Shown piece by piece: positions 11,188 to 27,896 of a DNA stretch of 64,000 bases (positions within the stretch are counted from its first letter, which is position 1; the number at the start of each line of letters is the position of its first letter). The translations under genes and the position numbers were made by a program. Source of the DNA: Phlegmacium glaucopus (taxonomy: Eukaryota > Basidiomycota > Agaricomycetes > Agaricales > Cortinariaceae); the NCBI GenBank assembly GCA_015039465.1, contig MU130361.1:307651-371650 (forward strand). The letters run 5' to 3'. The notes under the pieces are model-generated. The model worked only from the letters and a program-made list of their open reading frames with translations, ran no database searches and was not told where the DNA came from.

Positions 11188-13682
11188 TCAAAAGTCACCA
11201 ACATGTGTACCATTCTCATCGATGCATTGGAACCAGACACTGCAGGGCGGGAAGATGCCCGCGGGTTCATCTCCAGCATCCTTCAACAAAAGAGCGACTA
11301 CTCCATGTGGAGGGACTTCTTGGGCAGTAAAAGTTCTGACAGCCGTGCCGTTATCAGTATGTGCCCATAGATCCTAGTTTCAAGGCTTGCGCTTATACTC
11401 CTTTGGGGATGATGAATTGAAAATGGATCTTACCCTCACAGAGTACTGGCGACCTGCCCGAATAAACGGAGATTCCGTAAGATTGAAAGTCATGGTCCGG
11501 GGTTGGTTAAGGGTGTTTAGCTATTGTAAAGTTTAGCACTCCAAAACCTTTAGAATGGGGAAAAAAGGAAACATACTAGCATGAACACGGTTCCATCTTG
11601 AGTAGGACCACTCCAATATTGAGCTGGGAAAGAACTGTTGCTCGTCCAATCTGGCTATTCAGAATGAAGATTGAGCTAAATTAAATTAATTAGTGGGCCC
11701 AAGAGCACACTCACATTTATGCCCCATCGGAAAGGCGAGATACTTTGACCCACCACTGGATCTTGGTTAATCGCCAAAATCTCCTCGTTGGTCAGGATCT
11801 CGATAATGTCTGCAGTGATAGCTGAAAGCTATTGGCAATGTTTGTAACCCTATATATCTCTTGTTGAAGCAAGGATCCTTACATTCGTTCCAATCTAATA
11901 GGTTATATCAGTTAGAGAACTTGAATGACAAGAGAGACGATAAACCAAAAGCGGAGACTTCATTAAGGCCCAAGCCGTAAAATGGGACTTGGCTTCTTCA
12001 TGCGTGAGGCCACCATTTCCTCTTTGATTAAAGGACAAACTCGCTTCAAGAAACGAAAGCGATGCATCGACACGACTCACAGTTGCAACTAAGGTCGGTT
12101 AGGTAAACGTTCGTGTAGATAATAAAGAACAAACGCACCATATCCAGGTCATTGCGCCCATAAAAGTCGGTTGCTTGGGTTATGAAAGAGTTGCTATATA
12201 CATCGAACGGACGAAGTGAGCGATCATCGACGAAAACAAGCGCCAGCGTACAAGTTAATGATGGAGGCAAGAGAGTCCCATTTAGGTGCAATATCGCCAG
12301 TTGTCTGATTGAGGGCTTTATGTCAATGTATTCTCAGCATAAAGTAATACTAAGCTCACTCTCCAGCTATGTCCCATCGAAGCACCCCATCTTAAATCCA
12401 GATAAAAAGTCAACAATTGATGTCAAAAAAAAGTTTTTGAAAGATATCTCACAGCCAGACTTGGCTCTAAAAATGGCCTTCAACAAATAATGATAAGGCT
12501 AAAAGTGGTTCTAGACTCACCCAACCCCATTCACAAAGCGAATACACAATTTGTGTTCCGGTACTTTCCCCGACTTGAGCCAGGGCATCAGCCATACGTT
12601 GATACTCTTATAAATAATCATCGATACAGCCTGTCAACATTAAAATACCAGCGAAAAAAATAATAATCTTACTTCCAACGATTCCTTGGCGAATAATGTC
12701 ATCAAAAGGAACTACATCGAACATAAGGTTCATTCCAGGAGGCTAAAGATCTTATGCTTACTAGCGCAGTTATCGTACCTGCACACAGAATATTAAACAT
12801 GACTGTTAACTGCAAGCACAAGTTGTAAGGAAAGTCGATTTCGTACTTGAGATAATCGAAGCCCCATTTCTGGAAAGCAGAAGCATCGCGAAGCTCGTTA
12901 GAGAACGAGCCAGGATATCCTCCGCAGGTGAACCAGCCAGAGTCGCCGTACTAACAATGGCAGGAGTATTAGATGTTTTCAACAAGACGCAATAAGATAG
13001 TACTTACTATCCCAGTTTTGCTGTAAGTCAGGGAACGTCATGTCAGGAGGATCGAGTAGATAAAATAAAGTTATTGATCCCTTACAACCCCAAAGCATGT
13101 ATCTGTTGATTAAGTGTAGTAAAGCCATTCTTGAAGCGGACTTGATCTACAAAACAGAGCCTTGTCAGATCGACCTGCCGTATATGAGTCTACGATAGCC
13201 TTAACCTTCAACCAGATCACCACCAGCGCTCCTGTTTTTCTCGGCCCAACAATCGTCGATGTTGACGTAGTTGTATCCTGCAGCCTGCAAACAGATGAGT
13301 CGGCGTAAAGCATAGAGTATCTGGATAGAACGATTACCTGAAGACCCAGAGATTTCATCAACTGTGCCGTGGTTAATATGAGGTCTTCGTCGATGTTGCA
13401 CTATGACTGACAATAAGTTGGCGAGTCCAATCGATGAGTTTTTGGTCCAACCTTATAAGCATTCCACGCTGATATCGATTGAACATTGACGCAAAGCAAA
13501 TCGATGTGAAAACACTTACTGTTGTAGCCCAAAACTAGTCGACATCAGTGCACACACTGAACCTCCTAAAGACGTCACTCACTAGGCAAACGCGCAACGC
13601 CATTGTTCAAAGCATCGACTGTATTCGCAGAGGAGAAAGCAATAAGCCCAATTGTGGCTGCCCACAGTGAATTGACAAACAT
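11188..13682 (-). CDS. Secreted alpha-galactosidase, glycoside hydrolase family 27
   Basis: Hydrolyses terminal alpha-1,6-galactose from melibiose, raffinose-type sugars and galactomannan. The start at 13682 gives a signal peptide ([24 protein letters not shown]) followed by LNNGVARLP and a Gly-Tyr-Asn segment typical of mature GH27 enzymes. About a dozen small exons must be joined. Seen in order: [38 protein letters not shown], in which an intron splits the Lys codon and the Asp is the nucleophile; [34 protein letters not shown], with the Asp of TGD in the acid/base position; and [12 protein letters not shown], then [19 protein letters not shown]. The C-terminal beta domain ends [14 protein letters not shown]. 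Both catalytic aspartates are present, so activity is expected. Confidence 0.93.
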
Positions 13683-15170
13683 TCTGACGAAAGTAGCAGA
13701 ATGAATAGATGAGCCAAACTTTCTGATTACACCCTTATTTAAGTACAAAAGCATCATGATCATGTAACTATTCACTTACGAAATCGAATCAACCGCCACC
13801 CTTGATCCATCATGACAATGCTCCAACCAGTTGCCAAGGTGCATGATCTCTGCCTCGAAGGCTACATTGCGAGTAAAACCCGCCACCTATATTAGAGTCA
13901 CTTAGCGGAGATAGGGTCTGGTAAATTATTGCGGAATGCATATGACCCCAAGAGAATTCAATGAGTATATTGAAAGGTGGAGAGTCTTGGGTTTGTAGAT
14001 AGATTACTTTGGAGACGACTTGCGCGAGAAATCCAAGCGCGATGGCCTATTTTCCCCGACTCGGACTGTAATAGCCGCAATAATTGTTTACATCCAAAGA
14101 ACACATGGAATAAGATGATACAATCACTTGAATATTTGAATGTTTGAGATTTGCCGGAATCGAATCGATCGATAGTCGAAGTGAAGAAGCCAGAAAAGGC
14201 CATTGAAGACAAGACATTGCGCTATACGGTAGGGGATTTTGAAGAGCCGGTCCATATGCGTATGGTCGGACGCAGCGGACCAGTAGCGGACCTGCCATGA
14301 ATTATGGAACTAGAAGACCATATGGAACAAGGTTATTAAGTACAAGAAGCAGCGAGATTCAGGGTAGCCTTAAATGCTCAAGGACTAAGTAATCATGTAC
14401 ATGCCACAAGTCATGGCGTACTTTTTATTGCACGCAAGAACAGGGGGTGCTCAGAAAGGGAGACGCAGAAAGTATGAGCAATGATGAGATCAGCGGGGAT
14501 GTAAGGTCTTGGCATTGTCCGCAGTTGAAAATTTTGCATACACACTTTTATTGTGCAAAAATAATGGTAATAGATAAGGAGTTTATTGAGGATTCAGGAC
14601 AAGATGAAAGCGTGACATTTTACTATAGGGGCTATTCCATATTTGGTTGCCCGGGATCCTTCTGCCGTCTGCCGTGCTACAATGTCCTTCTCGGCATTGG
14701 TTATAGCGTAGTCCGGTTAACCATGGCCGTAACATCACACTGTCCAGGTCTAAAAAGATATATTATTGTGAAGGTTAGACTATTTAGACTGTGACGTCAC
14801 ACGTTATTGTAGGTTGCGATAATTGTTGCATTGCATCTCCACCGCGGCCACTTGGCGGCCACCACCTTTCTCTTCCGTACCACCACCATCACCACCTTCT
14901 ACTCGTTTCCTGGGACAGTGTCCTTGACATTCACCCTCATCGAAAACTTGTCAATACTGGGCAAGATTTTTTGATCATTGATATCAGTACCAACCAAACA
15001 ACCAATCCCAAACTATCACAGTCCTTTTATTACATACCCCATTTCGCGATCGTGCGAACTCACCTTTTATTTCTATCTTCTGCCATCAGGGACCTTTGTC
15101 CTCTTACCCAAGACAAGGACATCTCTCGATTTCTTTCGACCCCTTTCTCCTTCAGCCTTTTACCCCTGAC
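13683..15170. promoter_or_regulatory. Large divergent promoter region, alpha-galactosidase / PAK kinase
   Basis: About 1.5 kb between two divergent starts. The right end, next to the kinase, is pyrimidine-rich with a CAC/CAT run near 14880-14900, as in long 5' UTRs of fungal signalling genes. The ORF at 14447-14794 (+) has no protein-like signature. A carbon-regulated promoter would be expected for the galactosidase, but I did not identify specific sites. Confidence 0.5.
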
Positions 15171-17823
<2,653 letters not shown>

Positions 17824-18200
17824 TCAGCTCAAGCAATTAATATCATTAATCATCCCGATGCCCTCAGCGTCCCAATCCATTGTACCGTACATCTATAGTG
17901 TCCTTGTTTTGTGTGTCCACTATACAGACATGTCTTTTTCTTTTCTTTTCTTTTCTTTTGAAGAAATATAATAGTAGAAAAAAATTAGTATTTATGTATG
18001 CAATATCCCTCCCAGCTTTTCCATATACTTTCTTTGTTTGCTATGTACTCGAGTTATTCTGGGAGGTTGGAGATACGTATGAAGGGCAGGATTGGTATTG
18101 ACGTGTGGCCAGGCTGGGACTTACCACGCTACTAAATATTTTTTATCCCAGTTGGAAGAACACTTTATTAGATGCACTGCAATTGAGTAATTCTATCTTG
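17824..18200. other. Convergent 3' intergenic region, PAK kinase / TEL1
   Basis: About 380 bp separate the stop codons of the two convergent genes. Apart from the TTTTC microsatellite it shows no features. Confidence 0.6.
17936..17959 (+). repeat. TTTTC microsatellite
   Basis: Four perfect TTTTC units (17936-17955) plus a partial fifth lie in the presumed 3' UTR of the PAK kinase gene. This is simple-sequence DNA likely to vary between strains. Confidence 0.9.
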
Positions 18201-21200
18201 TCACATCCAAGGACTCCAACCTATATAATAATAGTATTTGAGTGTTCCATAGCAATGTAGTATCTGTTGCTCTTACCATGGAAGATAGTAGCCAAATTCA
18301 ATGGATCAGTCGCCTCTGCAAGCAATTCGTTGACTGTGCTCTCCACACTTAGAGACCTGTCTAATTTCCTTGCAACAGAGCTCAATGCACGGTCTGCCGC
18401 CTCGTCGGCTGAGCCGCTAGTCATGTCGATGCCGATGCCAAGGTTATATCGGCTTGTTGTATCATTCATAGTCGTGGCAGTGGGAACATCAGATTGCGCC
18501 TGTTTGACTTTGATCTCACTCGCAGTCCTTTAGAAAAATCAATGAGGTTTATCAATACACAGTTTAGAGTCAAAAAGGCCAACCAAGTGTGCAGAGGGTC
18601 GTGTTTGAACACCTCCAAGACAGTCATAATGACATCAGACTCCTCACGGAGAACTCTGAGTGTTTCTTCGGCACATCTTTGAAACACTCCTGATGTTCCT
18701 GATGTCCCCATCCCATCTATGATATCCGCGGTCATGCGAAATGGCACACGTTCGGGAACGGTGAGTAGTTTTCCCTGAATATTATTGTCAGTCAATATAC
18801 TGATCCGAAGACGATAAGCATTTACTTGATCGAAAGCTATGCCGAAATCTATGTGTATAATTTCTCCAGTGACATTGTCCAGGAGGATGTTTGAGATATG
18901 TCTGTCTCCAATGCCTAACACATGGCCAACGATGGACGTTGTCGCTACACTCCTTGTATAGTTGAGGCGCATGGAAAACCACGAGATAGGCGTCTTGTGA
19001 ATTTCCGTAAAGTAGTGCCTCATCACAGGTCTAAATTTCTGTCGGATTTCAAGAAATAATGCGAGTTGTTTGTCTGGTTCGCGGCAGTGAACTTCCTGGA
19101 CATTCTTCATTCGAAAAAATATATCGTTAGATTTCAGATCCGTAGGGTGATACCTAGTGAAAGCCATCCTGTCACTCCAAGTCTACGACTATTGCATAAG
19201 TGACTTACAGTTGGTGTGCCTTGGAGAGCCATTCACGCAAGGGAAAAGTATTTCCAACGAATTCGAGGAGCCCAGCTCGAGGCGAAAGGGGTATGACCTT
19301 ATATTCACGAACCTTCAGATCACGCCGTCGAGTTTCCTGGTCGCGCCGCAGGATACTATTAACGAGATCGAAAACTTGTTCCATAACCGCATCCTGTCGC
19401 AGATCATCGTTCCCTTCTCCTTTGAACTGATAGGCAATAAGTGGTTTGCATAGAAACTCAAAGCGTGTTGAAAGATGTCCTTACTAGTTGCTTGTACTTT
19501 TCTCCATCGGACCCATGACATATACTAACCTTTGGTAGGTTGTTACCACCAGCGGTCGTAAATACTGGTTCATAATGATCGATCCAAACACAATCTTCAT
19601 ATTTCATTGTCAAGTCAAGCGGGGTGTGAGCGGTTGTAACGGGGACCTTCAGTTGAGCAAGCTTGCGGATAGAAAGATCGTCAGGAATCTTGAAACGATG
19701 TTTGGTCCTGCTCTTGTACCGGGGATCTTTGGCAATAGGATATTTTGCCCACTCCAATGATGCATCGCAAAGCCTCTCAACGTCTCGAACGCGATTTACG
19801 ACAGACTCATCGCCACGGAGTCGATCGAAGATACTACTAGCAGCCGCGCTTCGTTCTGTATGCGTAGATAATGTAGAATGCCGGCCAGACTGCCTTCTAT
19901 TGGCTGTCGTAGCGTTGGGACGGTCAGGTTGCAGGCAATATACCTGGTAAAGGCTGTGGAATGGATGTTCGCGACACATCCTCATGATAAGTCGTTGTAA
20001 ATTTTCCTGGGTTTTGTTCGTTTGGGTAGCAAGTCGTGCTGTGAGTTGATGCTTTGAAAAAACTTTAGTCCTCTTCACTTTCAATATATACAAAGGACGA
20101 AACGCATACCGCGAGGAAGACAAGCTTTCGGGAGGGAATGTGCTCTAGAGCATCCTTTACAGTTTCCAATGCAGACTCGTCGTCGAAGTTAGCGAACCAG
20201 AGGGAGCAAAAGCGTATCGCCGAATCCTCATCAAAGTCGTCCGAAGCTTCTAAACAACGAGAATGCATGTGAATAGCTTGCCTGAGAAAATTGTCGCGAA
20301 TAGTATTATGCATTCTGAAAAGTTCGCTATCCTCTTGCAGAAGCTTGTGCGCCCTCGCCTGGTCTAACTCTAGCCCTTTCCGAACTGAATCATTTGGGGT
20401 CCTCGCGAGCTCCATGCTACGGTTCTCAATCTCTTGTTTTTTCCTGTCGACGTATACCTTCCACCTGATGCCATCTGGTGATTTCAATGTCGCATGATAT
20501 TGATGCTCAGAGAAGATTGCACATTCACGATATACTGTAGCACGAGAAGCAAGTAGATCCTGTTTATCGCCTCTAGCTTCGTCCAGTAAAGAGATAGAAG
20601 GATTGAAGTAACGGGTCCATATATCAGCGGGTTTTTCCAGGCAAGCATCAGATGTCCATGTACCCTAAACGAACATACGTTGAGTACGGCGTTACACTGA
20701 TAAAACCTTAATTTACCAAGCGGGATAACCATATCGCCCTTCGCGATATATCTATAGATTGAACGTTGGCACTATTGTCAACAAGATCTCGAAGGAATTG
20801 TACGGCAAGCTTCTCCTCCTTTTGCAGCCATAGGACATTTGCAAACTCTTCGGAAACCTCGGAAGAAGGTTTCAAGGTTAAACGTTGGGCCCGGACTACG
20901 GAATTTAAAGCGATTTGAACCTGGTTGGATGCCCTCGCTGCTCGTGATAGACAAAGCAGGCTTTTTTTCTCAATATCTATAAGACCCTGCACAAACGGCG
21001 TGATAATCGTGCCTATTTGCTGACGTTCTTCTCGTTGCCTCACAGATCGCACAAGGGAGATACGAGTTGCCATAAGCGCCTCTAGATCAGAAAAGCTGGT
21101 CCTAAATCAGCCCTCAAACCGTAAGAAAGATTCCTCCCAGACCACGCACTTGAACCCAGAACCAATATTTACAAAACCCTCCCAGTCGCCAGAGTCAAAA

Positions 21201-24200
21201 CTCCTTGTCTCCAATCTCTTTTGTATGAAATCCTGCCTCCATTGCGATACCTGATTCAAGCACATAAGGTCTTGAGCCGCCTCCCGTATTTCAGCCAGAT
21301 TTTCAGATCCCAAAGACCTCATGCGGGCCATTTCGGCAAAGAGTGAAGCACGAATAATGCCGTCCAGAACGCGTGGGTCGCGTTCACGGTAGATGGCTCT
21401 GAGTGACTTGTACAATGGAACGCTAGCTGCATTCTCTGCTCGGTCTGGCAAGTCCCATGTCTCTGTCCTCCACCCTAGTCTATAGCTCATTGATGCAGAG
21501 GGGCTTCTGGATGGGTTTCCCCGAGAATTTTGTAACGTATCTATGGCGAGGTGATCAAAACCAAAGAAATGAAACGCTTTGAGAAGACCTTCTTCTTCGC
21601 CATTGGGCTCATTGCCTGCTTCGAGTGCTGCGCCGTGAAATCGAAAAGCCTTTTCCCATTGTTTCTCGTGATGGAACCGCTTGACGAGGAACCGTTGAAG
21701 GTCATTGCTTTTAATTCCGTAAAATCCATCGGGTTCGTCGATATGAGCATAGATTTCGTAAAGGACCTGCTCTGTAGATGGATCTTGTATGACACTTTGC
21801 GCATTGGATTCAGAGGCAAGTTCCAGAAACAGAAGCGCTGTTGTATATGCACCACATAGAACAGCACTTTGGGCAAGCAACGTATAGTCAACATCAAGCC
21901 ATTTATTGTAACCAAGAGCATCAGTCGTTCCGGGAGAAAAGTAGCGCAAGTGCAGCACGATATCGACGATTGCGCGTACACAGGATATATCGAGACTCTT
22001 TGCAGACAGAGCCTTGGTGAAGAAATTTGACAACAACGTACGGTAAGAGAGGCCAGTAACCTTATCTGCTTTTTTTGCCTGCAGTAGCGTCTGGACAAGG
22101 ACAGGTAATATTTGCTCTGCGAACGCCAGATCGGAAGTCAAAATTGAGTTGAGTTGTGCAAAAAAAGGATCAACCGTGGCCAACGAGTCAGTGAGCAACA
22201 CCGTAATTGTTGATATCCATCGAGAAAAGTTATCAGAACACAGATCCGATTTAAGCTCGTCTCCTAAGTTCCGGCTTGGTCGTGAGTTAGGTGAACGCCA
22301 ATAAACTCTCAGATAATCTAGCTCCACCCGATAAAAATCTGAAGGCATTTGTGCTTGAAGCTCTTCTGCGGTAGAAACAGACATGATAAGCCGTAACGTG
22401 TTATAAGCGTTGGATACGTGTGACGGGCTATCATCTTCCAACATCCCAAGAAGAGTCAGGGTTATGGCATCGCGAGCAGCAATGGTCCCATCGGCCAGGC
22501 TTTTTTTCGTGACGTTATGTCGGTGACGAGGACGAAGGGAATACATATCCGGTTGCTCAATGTTGAAGCTGCCAATTTTCCCGTGGTTTAATGTTAAAAG
22601 TGCGGCGAAAGCTTCTACATCTTCGTCTTGTAGACATTCAGTAGAAGGCATGCACTCTTTCAAGCGCCAAAAGTCCGTTTTTGAGTACTGCTTTTCACTA
22701 TAATCTCTTGCCAAGGCCCGATCACGAAGGCGACGGACTAGCCTAAATTTATTAGACGTGATTTGATGGTCACTTAACACAGAGGCCAGGCTATCGAGGG
22801 TGATGTCGTTGTAGGCCTCCAATAGTTGCGGTGAAGGCTGATGTGGCCAAGCAAGAAGTGCCCGATATATGAGATCCCCGATCTCCGTTGTCACCTTGGT
22901 CAATAAATGAACTTGGTCATCTATCCATGCCAGCATTTCGTTTCCCATGTTTGAAGTTGACTGGTCGTAAGAATTGCTGGCATAGTCGTGTGCGATGCAA
23001 CTCAACCTGATCAAGATGTTGGGTATGCGGGCGTCTTTTATTCTCGTTTTGCGATACCGACGGAAAGCCCATTCAAGGATCGATTGGGCAGATCGAGCCA
23101 GATCTGTCTGAGCAAAGAATAGCGAAGCTCCATGTGTGACTGTGTGCAGTAAAGTTATGTCATTGAAGTCTTTATAACGGACAGCCATCCAAACTGAGAT
23201 GGCGTTGATCAACCTGTTTTGTTCGTTCACAAGCGGCGTATTTTGTAAATCGGCAAAAAGCTGGTGCAAAACGTGATATGTTGTGGCCTTTGTGACAGCG
23301 TCAGGGAGCTGTGAAGAAAACCAAAACCAGCTTTGGAGAATGTTCTGGGTTGAGAAAGCAGGAAGGTTGGGTTTATGTATCACCAGGGGATCGAATTTGC
23401 GATATCGGTTCAAAACCTGGAAGGTGTGAGCAAATTCCCCAGTTTCATCGCATTTCCGCAGTGCTTCCATAATGGGGCCATCGTCAGAATAATCCTGATC
23501 GCCAAGGGCGCGCAAGATCGTCGCAACAACACTGTCGACATTTTGCTGTAGAATAAGGTCAAAGTCGGATATCGGAGCCATCCTTTCCTTCACAAGACGA
23601 CTAAGCTCGGAGCTATCTTGATTTTCATCCATCCACGTTGCAATCTGAACACCAACGATATCCCCAAAGCAATCACGAAGACCATCGACCGATGACTTTT
23701 GTAGCACTCTACAGTGATTCTCAAACAGCTTCTCGCCATTGGCTAGAATGTTTGTGGGGGTGAATGCGCGAAAGGTTGCTTCGGCACATTGTTTTCTGTC
23801 GGAATAGCCCAAAAGATGCGGGGGGAAGCGAAAAAAGTCGGCATCCGTTTGACGGATGGAATAAGCGAGTTGAGAGCTGTAGGCTTCGAAAAGGACTGAT
23901 AGGGAAGCCATTCCCAATCTTTGAGAGACTCCAGTAAGAATGGCTTCGATGTGGGAGGAATAGAGAGGGGAATATAAACAAGCTTCCAACAAGTGCCAGT
24001 AGGGTCCGCGTCGAACTGCAGAACTGACAATCATGATATTCCCCAGAGAAAGCATGCGCGTTAACATATACTCATATCTAAAAAAGCATTGAGATGGAAC
24101 CCAGGAGGTTAACTTTGTACGACGTACTGTTCAAGATCGACGGTATACCACTTCTGCACGAGAGTATACATCGAAGTAGGTGATATTCCGGTGTGAACTT

Positions 24201-27200
24201 CAAGGTCAAACAAGCGTGTGTTGAGAACGGCAGCCCGGAAGCGAACCCTTATATCGTGGTCAGCAGTCATCATGGGAAGTAAAGTTGTCGGTAAATCCTC
24301 TACAGTGGTCGACCAAAAGGTTTGCGAGGGGTCCAAGGAGAGGTATCGGTCCAAAAATTGTGCCAAAGCATCACGCAAGGTCCATGTTGATATCTTCTGT
24401 TTCTTGAGTGCCTTCGCTAGCCAGGCGCACAACTCCCCTACCATCTCACCTACATCGTTGGATTGAGCCTGTGGAGTCAACCAAATGCTCAAGGTAGAAT
24501 CCAATAAATCAATAACCAACTGATGAATACGTTCGCTTCGAGCAAATTGATACTGCTTCAATAATTCCGACATCTGGTTTAAGAAACTATCGAGATGTTT
24601 AAGATGCAGATTAAGGGTGCCATGGCGAATGTGGTTGAGGAAGATAGGGCATACCAGACCAAATCTTGCAGGTTGGTCCTCTGCGCATCTGAGGACGATT
24701 TCTGTGAGCTCTTTATCCCGAGTTGGCTCTCCAGAGGTAGACTGCAAGAATGGACCACAGGTAAGAAAACTGATACATGTTTGGAGTAGTTGTTGAGCAG
24801 GTTGGCTGTCCTCCGCTGTCTGTATCGTTCTAGATGAGCCATGAGCTGGTGTGGTTCGGATAGGCCCAAATCCATCTTTATCGTCAACATCTGTTGTCTG
24901 ATGCGCATTGGAGATGCCAGACGGGCCCACAAGCATCCGACGAAGCACCTCACGCAAAATGGTAATAACGGAGGTGAGAGTCTCTTGAACCTAATGAAGG
25001 GGAAGTCAATACAGAGGGTGAAAGGGACATGTGGGGTTTTACTTCAGCGTTTTGCCAGATCAACCTTAAGAAAGTAATTCGACGAGTGCTGCAGACTCCT
25101 TGACGCCATGTCTCGCCAGGCGTTAAGCTACTTAGAATTTTCTCTTGGATTCCGGACTTTGTGCCAGGCCACGACAGCGTCTCCCAAATCCTTTTACCAT
25201 GCGAATGTCCTACCTGATGAACGATACTCTCCAAAGAAGATACAACATGAGATTTTTCTGCTACAGTCCAGCGGTTCTCATTCAATTGAGGGGTCACAAA
25301 AGAGATGATCTTTGCGGCCCTTTGCAAAACCTGACGACTTGACAGTGTGCCGTTGAATATAAGCAGCGTTTCGAATGTTATAGCCGCGATGGCGAGGTCC
25401 AACGCTCGACGAGACATTTCTGCGGTTACATTGTCCTGTGCGGCTTCCCATTCCGATATTAACGACTCTAGGGATTTTAAGAAGAAAGCTGAAATTCTCC
25501 GCTCTCTACCACGAGGCGCAACTAACTGCAGGTCCACAACGGATTCATCCTGGTCATCTGTTGTTGACTTCCTTCGTCCAACATTTGGCTTCCGCTGAAA
25601 GGAAGGCAACTTTGCGTGTAGCAAAAAATCCCTAATAACTTTGCCCTCGTACTCTTCTACCATGCTGTCCACAATTTGGCATCTCGGCATCAATTGGTGT
25701 ACTGGCAAATCCACACGCTTTGTTAATCCACAAACAGTCTCAAGCAGGATAAAGATGTCCTTGACACCATGTAAAGAAACGTGTGTCCGTTCAGTTCCTG
25801 AGGTCTTCCAGCTATCGATCAACCAACTAAGAACTTTGTCTTCAAGTCGCATTCGATATAGCCTTACATCTTGACTGGCTATTGACAAGCATTGCGACAA
25901 AAACATGCAGACAGAGTCATATGGATACGCAGGCCCTTGAACGTCCATATCCTTTGCGAGTGTTTCGATCTCAAGGAGAACGTGGTGCGAGGTGAGAAGA
26001 ATGCGGGATAAACCGGTTTGATTATAGAGTGAAACGAGGAAGGTATGCCCAGCATGGCAGGCAGAACGACAGACGGTTGGAACATTGGCTCTTCGGATGG
26101 CATGGGTCCAGATTGGATCCCAGGTGGTCGAGGTTAGCATAGGAGAGTCAATTTTGTTGGACGAGGGCTTTTGAGAAGTGGCAAATCCTTCAGCATATGC
26201 GATAGCAGCAAAATTCAAGAAAATCCAAGACTGAACAACACCATCATCGGAGGTGACGTGTTGAAGAAGGACACTGATGACTTCCTCCTTGAAAGAGTCA
26301 TGTATGACTGACCAATACCGCTCAATAAAAAAGAGGAGTGTTTGTAGATGGTAGCATCTCGCATTAGAAGAGGACTGTGCATGGATCGAACGCAACAAAG
26401 CTGAAATCGGGTTTTCAAGCTTCGTTCGTTTTGCGTGTGACCGAGAACTTCCAGGGGTAACGGTAGAGTGAATAGATTCGGATAGTTGATACAGCTGGAG
26501 ACAAAAGTCTGTATATTCCGTAAGTATGTGAAAGGAGTACGCATACCTTGCCTGCACAGTCAGCTTGAAGTTCCAAAATGGCCCAGGAGAGGGCTTGCCC
26601 CGCATTGAAATCCCATCCTGCTCGAAAAGTCTGGGCCACAAACGCTCTTTCAGCGCTGTTATGACTGCCAGGATTAGTCGGATCCAGCAATTCAAATCTG
26701 AGGGCATCAAGGGTTAAACGATCGGCCCCCCATCTACTCTCCGCTTCGCCATCCAAGAGTTGCCACAGACGCCCGAGTGCATCACCACAATCAAAAGAGG
26801 GGGCACGCTCCATGTTGCTAGGAGCGATTAAAAACGGAAACAAGACCCGTAGCACGGCCGTGAGGCTTTCCTTCATACTCTTATCTTTCTGACCCCACAG
26901 GCTGAGCAACCCGCCCCACGACGAGCGGGCGTAATTTTGGACTTCATTTCTCTTGTTTAGCGAGAGATGCCTGAGGGTAGACAATAAAATTGCCAAGAAG
27001 CTATGTAAAAGAGATGAATCTGTCGGAAAACGCTCCAGAAAGCGCTGAAGACGAAGGAGAATCCCAGAGGAGAGATTCGGAAAGTCCGGAGAGAGGATGG
27101 GGGAAGCGGGGGAGGCGATAAGGATGGAAATAAGTGGAGCAAATACGAGCTGCTCGCGGGAAGGGGCCAGGATTTTTTGCCCTGACTTGAACTTGTCCTG

Positions 27201-27896
27201 CTTGGGCAACTTTGTGCCGGGAGGAGCAGAATACTCATGACGAGATCGTTTCTTAGAACCAGGGATGATTGTTGCAGGAAGGTCATCGTCGTCAGGACCA
27301 TCGGGCATGTCCTCCACATACATGTCCGAATCAACGTCATTTGCAGTGACTTCCTCATCTGCGAAGCTGTTCTGAATCGGATCGTCCAAAATAACATTGA
27401 ATCCCATCTCCACTATCTTAACCCATGTATCGTCGGTCATATGCTCCAGATGAGGCGTATAACCTGCCAGACAACTCATCGTGTGGATGTAATCCAAAGC
27501 AACGGGCGTGAACAAGGTTCCGCGGTAAACCATGGTTTGGGTCAGATGCATAAACAACTCCTTGATCACTTCCTTGTTCAGCAGGTGAACAGTACGTTCG
27601 GTAAGCCATCGTACGATCCCAGCAGCGTGTTCCAGTCTTCGGAAAGCCGTGGAACTGACACTAGAGGATTTGCTTGTAGACTTCTTCACTGCCGCTTCTT
27701 TCTCTTCTGCAACACATCTATATAATGCGCGAAACACGGAAAGCCATGCTTTTGGTCCTTCGGTAGATAAACTGTCAACAACCCTATCTTGGGAAAAAAC
27801 CTCTTGGATTGAGGTTAATCCCTCTTGTCTTTCTTTAGCCTTTGCACTCTTGAGATTGCGGGTGACTGATATGAGAGTACTCTCGTTGTCGGTCAT
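18201..27896 (-). CDS. TEL1: Tel1/ATM checkpoint kinase (PIKK)
   Basis: A giant PI3K-like Ser/Thr kinase of roughly 3,000 residues that senses double-strand breaks through Mre11-Rad50-Xrs2 and maintains telomeres. The N-terminus (start 27896) carries the ATM-specific TAN motif (LKSAKAKERQEGL). A long HEAT solenoid follows; one exon, 21107-24067, is nearly 3 kb. The intron after the exon ending near 24117 uses a GTACGT donor to restore the frame (DLEQ-YEYMLTRM). The FAT region lies around 19.5-24 kb. The kinase domain shows VGHVLGIGDRHISNILLD and IHIDFGIAFDQ, then VPFRMTADIIDGMG. The FATC end (LSVESTVNELLAEATDPLNLATIFHG) is completed by a final tiny exon encoding GWSPWM with TGA at 18201-18203. 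The TAN motif and kinase-proximal sequence fit Tel1 better than Mec1/ATR. Every part examined reads as intact. Confidence 0.95.

Noticed and set aside
14447..14794. 115-aa plus-strand ORF upstream of the PAK kinase
   Set aside because: No recognisable domain, no splice context and mixed composition; more likely promoter or UTR.
15096..15170. Upstream extension of the PAK kinase frame
   Set aside because: The extension starts at TTG rather than ATG; the first ATG of the frame is 15171.
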